Below, in pieces: positions 60,757 through 64,000 of a DNA stretch of 64,000 bases. This stretch comes from Micromonospora coerulea (GTDB lineage Bacteria > Actinomycetota > Actinomycetes > Mycobacteriales > Micromonosporaceae). The position numbers and the translations under genes were made by a program. The stretch lies in the NCBI RefSeq assembly GCF_016598485.1, contig NZ_JAEMUW010000013.1, forward strand, positions 1 to 64,000, written 5' to 3'. Numbering within the stretch: position 1 is the stretch's first letter; every line of letters starts with the position of its first letter. The notes beneath the pieces were generated by a model that was not told where the DNA came from, made no database searches, and worked only from the letters and a program-made list of their open reading frames with translations.

Positions 60757-60821
60757 CGGGCCAGATTAGTGGGCGCGACCGACACTTCCCGGCTGGCGTA
60801 CCGGCTAGTAGGTTCGGCGGC

Positions 60822-62054
60822 GTGAGCGTCGCTGTGAGCACCGACCCGGACCGTATCGGCTTCGACCCCGCCCGGCTGGCGCGGATCGACGAGCACTTCG
60901 GCAGGTACGTCGACGACGGCCGGCTCGCCGGCTGGCAGATCGTCGTCAGCCGCCGGGGCGAGATCGCCCACTCGTCGACGTACGGCCTGCGGGACCGGGA
61001 GGCCGGCGCCCCGGTCGAGCCGGACACCCTCTGGCGCATCTACTCGATGACCAAGCCGATCACGTCGGTGGCCGCGATGATGCTGTGGGAGGAGGGCCGG
61101 TTCGAGCTGACCGACCCGATCAGCCGCTGGCTGCCCGAGTTCGCCGACGTCCGGGTCTACGACAAGGGTTCCGTGCTCAAGCCGTACACGGTTGCGGCGG
61201 TCGAGCCGATCCGGGTCTGGCACCTGCTCACCCACACCGCCGGCCTGACGTACGGCTTCGCCCAGACCACGGTGGTCGACGGCCTGTACCGGGCCGCGGG
61301 CTTCGACCTGGGCGTGCCGGCCGGCGCGGACCTGGCGGCGGCCTCGGCGGGCCTGGCCCGGCTGCCGCTGCTCTTCCAGCCGGGCACGAGCTGGAACTAC
61401 GGCGTCGCCACCGACGTGCTGGGCCGGCTGGTCGAGGTGGTGTCGGGGCAGCGGCTGGACGAGTTCTTCACCGAGCGGATCCTCCGGCCGCTGGGCATGA
61501 CCGACACCCGCTGGTGGGTCGACGAGCCGGAGGCGAAGCGGCTGGCCGCCCTCTACACCCCGCACCCGGCGACCGGGCAGGCGGTCCGCGCCGACGGGGT
61601 CGGGCGGGCGGCGCTGGCCGAGCCGAGCTGGTTCTCCGGGGGCGGCGGGCTGGTCTCCACCGCCGCCGACTACCACCGCTTCACCCAGTTCCTGCTGCGC
61701 GGCGGCGAGTTGGACGGGGTACGCCTGCTCGCGCCGCGCACGCTGCGCTTCATGACCCGCAACCACCTGCCCGGCGGCCGTGACCTGGCCTCGTTCCACC
61801 CGGAGGGGTTCGCCGAGACGGTGCTCGACGGGATCGGCTTCGGCCTCGGCTTCGCCGTGGTGCTGGACCCGGTGCCGGCCCGGGTGCCGAGCAGCGTCGG
61901 CGAGTTCTACTGGGGGGGCCTGGCCAGCACCGCGTTCTGGGTGGACCCGGTGGAGGAGGTCACCGCGCTGCTCTTCACCCAGCTCATGCCGTCGAGCACC
62001 TACCCGCTGCGCTCGCAGCTGCGCCAGCTGGTCTATTCCGCGCTGATCGACTGA
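60822..62054 (+). CDS. Serine hydrolase, class C beta-lactamase fold
   Basis: A 410-residue enzyme of the beta-lactamase/esterase EstB family. The nucleophile Ser75 and Lys78 are in YSMTKPITSVAAMMLW (SxxK), the Tyr of YxN-like WNYGVATDVLGRL is present, and the third motif is near FGLGFAVVLD. No signal peptide is visible, so it probably acts in the cytoplasm as an esterase or peptidase rather than as an antibiotic-resistance enzyme. GTG start. Confidence 0.85.
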   Translation: MSVAVSTDPDRIGFDPARLARIDEHFGRYVDDGRLAGWQIVVSRRGEIAHSSTYGLRDREAGAPVEPDTLWRIYSMTKPITSVAAMMLWEEGRFELTDPISRWLPEFADVRVYDKGSVLKPYTVAAVEPIRVWHLLTHTAGLTYGFAQTTVVDGLYRAAGFDLGVPAGADLAAASAGLARLPLLFQPGTSWNYGVATDVLGRLVEVVSGQRLDEFFTERILRPLGMTDTRWWVDEPEAKRLAALYTPHPATGQAVRADGVGRAALAEPSWFSGGGGLVSTAADYHRFTQFLLRGGELDGVRLLAPRTLRFMTRNHLPGGRDLASFHPEGFAETVLDGIGFGLGFAVVLDPVPARVPSSVGEFYWGGLASTAFWVDPVEEVTALLFTQLMPSSTYPLRSQLRQLVYSALID

Positions 62055-62154
62055 CCGCGCCAGGGCGCGCTCGGCCAGGATCGCCGTTACGGCACCGGCC
62101 GGGCGGCCCGCTCCATAGCCTGGGAGGCGAGGCAGGTCGGGGCGGGAGGCGGTC

Positions 62155-62796
62155 ATGAGCAACATCGTCGTGTTCGGCGCCGGCGGCACCGCGGGGTCGC
62201 GGATCACCGCCGAGGCGATCGGGCGGGGGCACCGGGTCACCGCGGCGGTGCGCCGCCCGGAGGCGACCAGCTACCTGCCGGCGGGGGTACGGACGGTCAC
62301 CGGCGACGCGACGTCCCCGCGGAGCGTTCGGGAGCTGGCCGAGGACGCCGACGTGTTCGTGGTGGCGATCGGCGGCGGCGAGCGGGACCTGTGGCGGGAC
62401 GCGGCGGACACCCTGGTGGGCACGCTGCGGGAGCTGCCCCATCCGCCCCGGGTGATCCACGTCGGGGGCGGGGCGACGCTGCTGACGCCGAAGGGCACGC
62501 CGTTCCTCGACGAGCCGGACTTCCCGGCCGAGTACCGGGACTCGGCGAAGGGCCAGGCCGACGCGCTGGCCGTCTACCGCGCCGCCGCCGACGGGGTGAC
62601 CTGGACGTACGTCTCCCCGCCGCCGTTGGAGTTCCACCCGGGCGAGCGCACCGGCCATTACCGCACCGGCACCGACGAACCGGTGACCGACGCGCAGGGC
62701 CGCTCGGTGCTCACCTACGAGGACCTGGCGGTGGCGATCGTGGACGAGATCGAGAATCCGCGGTTCGCGAACGCCCGGTTCACCGCCGCGTACTGA
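62155..62796 (+). CDS. NAD(P)-binding NmrA-like oxidoreductase
   Basis: A 213-residue atypical short-chain reductase. FGAGGTAGSRITAEAIGRGHRVTAAVRRPE is the GxxGxxG nucleotide-binding turn with an Arg pair favouring NADP; DADVFVVAIGGGE and YRAAADGVTWTYVSPPPLEF follow. No catalytic Tyr-Lys pair is clear, as in NmrA/SDR-a5 proteins. ATG at 62155 with GGAGG upstream. It ends 3 bases from the convergent PPOX gene. Confidence 0.85.
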   Translation: MSNIVVFGAGGTAGSRITAEAIGRGHRVTAAVRRPEATSYLPAGVRTVTGDATSPRSVRELAEDADVFVVAIGGGERDLWRDAADTLVGTLRELPHPPRVIHVGGGATLLTPKGTPFLDEPDFPAEYRDSAKGQADALAVYRAAADGVTWTYVSPPPLEFHPGERTGHYRTGTDEPVTDAQGRSVLTYEDLAVAIVDEIENPRFANARFTAAY

Positions 62797-62799
62797 CGC

Positions 62800-63264
62800 T
62801 CAGTCGGTCAGCCGGGCGGGGAAGCCGCCGGTGGCGATCGGTCCCCAGCTGTCGATGGTGACCCGGATCAGCGACTTGCCCTGCTTGACCATCGCCGCCC
62901 GGTACTCGTCCCAGTCCGGGTGCTCGCCGGAGATGCTGCGGAAGTAGTCCACCAGCGGGTCGAGGGCCTCGGGCAGGTCGAGCACCTCGGCGGTGCCGTC
63001 GACCTGGACCCACGGCCCGTTCCAGTCGTCGGAGAGCACGCAGGCGGAGACCCGGGGGTCGCGCCGGATGTTGGTCACCTTCGCCCGCTCCGGGTAGGTG
63101 GAGATCACCAGTCGGCCCGCGCCGTCCACCCCACAGGAGACCGGCGAGGACTGCGGCCGGCCGTCGGCGCGGGTCGTCATCAGCACGACCTTGTGCCGGG
63201 GGCGGAGGAACTCGATCAGGGCGGCCCGGTCGACCCGGGTGTTGCTCGCGATGGTGCGTGCCAT
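62800..63264 (-). CDS. PPOX-class F420-dependent oxidoreductase
   Basis: A 154-residue split-barrel protein. RPRHKVVLMTTRADGRPQSSPVSCGVDGAGRLVISTYPERAKVTNIRRDPRVSACVLSDDWNGPWVQVDGTAEVLD is typical of the F420-dependent PPOX class (Rv1155-like), which reduce varied substrates such as biliverdin or quinones. The substrate is unknown. ATG at 63264; longer frames upstream are shadows. Confidence 0.9.
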   Translation of the reverse strand: MARTIASNTRVDRAALIEFLRPRHKVVLMTTRADGRPQSSPVSCGVDGAGRLVISTYPERAKVTNIRRDPRVSACVLSDDWNGPWVQVDGTAEVLDLPEALDPLVDYFRSISGEHPDWDEYRAAMVKQGKSLIRVTIDSWGPIATGGFPARLTD

Positions 63265-63353
63265 GCCCCCGGTTCTACCAGGCCGCGGCAGCGTCGGCCG
63301 GAGCCGCCCCGGGCTCCGCGTCCCGCCGGCCGGCGTCGGGCCGTCCGCGCGCC

Positions 63354-63995
63354 TCAGCGGGAGCGGTCGACCGTGCGGCGCGGCGCGGGCTGTGCCGGCA
63401 CCCGGGGGCGGACCGCGGGCCGCCAGGCCCGGCCGTTGGCGTAGATCACCCGGAACCCGAGGTACGACGCCAGCGGCGCCCAGTGCACCGAGCCCATCCG
63501 CAGCTCGGCGGCGTTGTGCCGCTGGCCGTTGGCGAGCACGTCGAGCAGCACGGTCTCGAACGCGGCCGATTCGACCCAGTCGACCTCGCGGGTGAACCCG
63601 CAGATCAGCGCCGCCCCGGTCACGTCGAGGAAGTCCCGTAGCGTGGCGTCGGAGGCGCGCAGCACCGAGCAGCTGCCGAAGTAGAGCCGCCGCCCCTCGC
63701 ACCGGCCGGCCATCCGTTCGGCGACGTCGGCCAGCTCGACGGAGTCCCAGTCGGTGAGGCAGAGCCGGCTCGGTTCGCCGTGCATGGCGAAGAAGCCGAC
63801 CCGGTAGTCGGCGTACTGCTTGAGCAGCCAACGGTCGAGGAAGTAGAAGAGCTCGTCACGGGTGGCCGCGTCCTTGTGGATGAACCGGATCCGGCCGAGC
63901 CGTTCGAGCAGTTCGAGGGTGGGCAGGACGGAGCCGCGCTCGTTGAGGTCCCGGTGCCACTGGCCCTCGATGCAGAAGACGCCACCGCGTGCCAC
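63354..63995 (-). CDS. DUF6642-like protein, at the window edge
   Basis: A 213-residue protein from GTG 63995, 5 bases inside the window end. It opens GGVFCIEGQWHRDL, which resembles the DUF6642 family (CHAT-like/caspase-like fold), and has conserved LYFGSCSVLR and ICGFTREVDW blocks, where His/Cys residues could form a protease-like site. The true start could lie beyond the window. The function is unknown. Confidence 0.7.
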   Translation of the reverse strand: MARGGVFCIEGQWHRDLNERGSVLPTLELLERLGRIRFIHKDAATRDELFYFLDRWLLKQYADYRVGFFAMHGEPSRLCLTDWDSVELADVAERMAGRCEGRRLYFGSCSVLRASDATLRDFLDVTGAALICGFTREVDWVESAAFETVLLDVLANGQRHNAAELRMGSVHWAPLASYLGFRVIYANGRAWRPAVRPRVPAQPAPRRTVDRSR

Positions 63996-64000
63996 GCGCC

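Noticed and set aside
1..64000. CRISPR arrays
   Set aside because: No regularly spaced direct repeats of 25-40 bases were found.

Overview
The window is about 64 kb of chromosomal DNA from a very GC-rich actinobacterium, most likely of the family Micromonosporaceae (Micromonospora or a close relative). The support is GC-saturated third codon positions, many GTG and TTG starts, leaderless-looking promoters, two F420-type oxidoreductases, CysO/Mec/CysM cysteine synthesis, a ClpS-DUF2017 pair and several protein families typical of this group. The family is an inference; no rRNA lies in the window. Nearly all genes are ordinary chromosomal genes, and no intact mobile element or CRISPR array is visible.

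Layout. 1-2.8 kb: remains of an integrative element at a tRNA-Lys gene, where an integrase and a DUF5753 regulator have both lost their 5' ends against each other. 2.9-5.8 kb: two tandem lipoprotein L,D-transpeptidases; then tRNA-His, oligoribonuclease and a GT87 mannosyltransferase. 8.1-15.5 kb: a copper/thiol locus. The minus-strand arm is anti-sigma, CopC-CopD and YcnI; the plus-strand arm is an ECF sigma factor, MauE/DoxX, a DsbA-like protein and an unknown membrane protein. The anti-sigma and mauE genes share the same GGAAC-N17-CGAC promoter. 15.6-18.3 kb: a cbiMNQO nickel/cobalt importer behind a Nur-like box; then Bcp, tRNA-Leu, a GNAT, a MOSC protein and a methyltransferase. 21.5-24.5 kb: a polysaccharide locus with a deletion scar (truncated glycosyltransferase) and an OafA-like acyltransferase.

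24.6-32.5 kb: a complete histidine-utilisation operon (rpiR-type regulator, hutU, M20 amidohydrolase, hutF, hutI, hutH). It has no hutG, and the M20 enzyme is the likely replacement. A 59-bp repeat has inserted at the hutU/M20 junction with a 13-bp duplication. 32.5-44 kb: a block with the gene content and order of M. tuberculosis Rv1330c-Rv1341 (rdgB, rph, metallo-hydrolase, cysM, cysO, mec, DUF2017, clpS, then pncB). It lacks murI and the rhomboid gene, and a GTPase-like gene and a LuxR-type ATPase lie between clpS and pncB. CysO carries an unusual tail beyond its Gly-Gly.

44-64 kb: an MFS transporter, a gene-free stretch with palindromic repeats, ctaD, an FAD monooxygenase, an aldo/keto reductase, a LigD-type phosphoesterase fused to a ligase domain that has lost its catalytic residues, threonine synthase, a GH15 enzyme, a cupin, a beta-family protein, a cysteine-free HesB-like protein, a PBP4-type carboxypeptidase, two F420/flavin-type oxidoreductases and several accessory proteins. 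The last gene (DUF6642-like) starts 5 bases from the window end.
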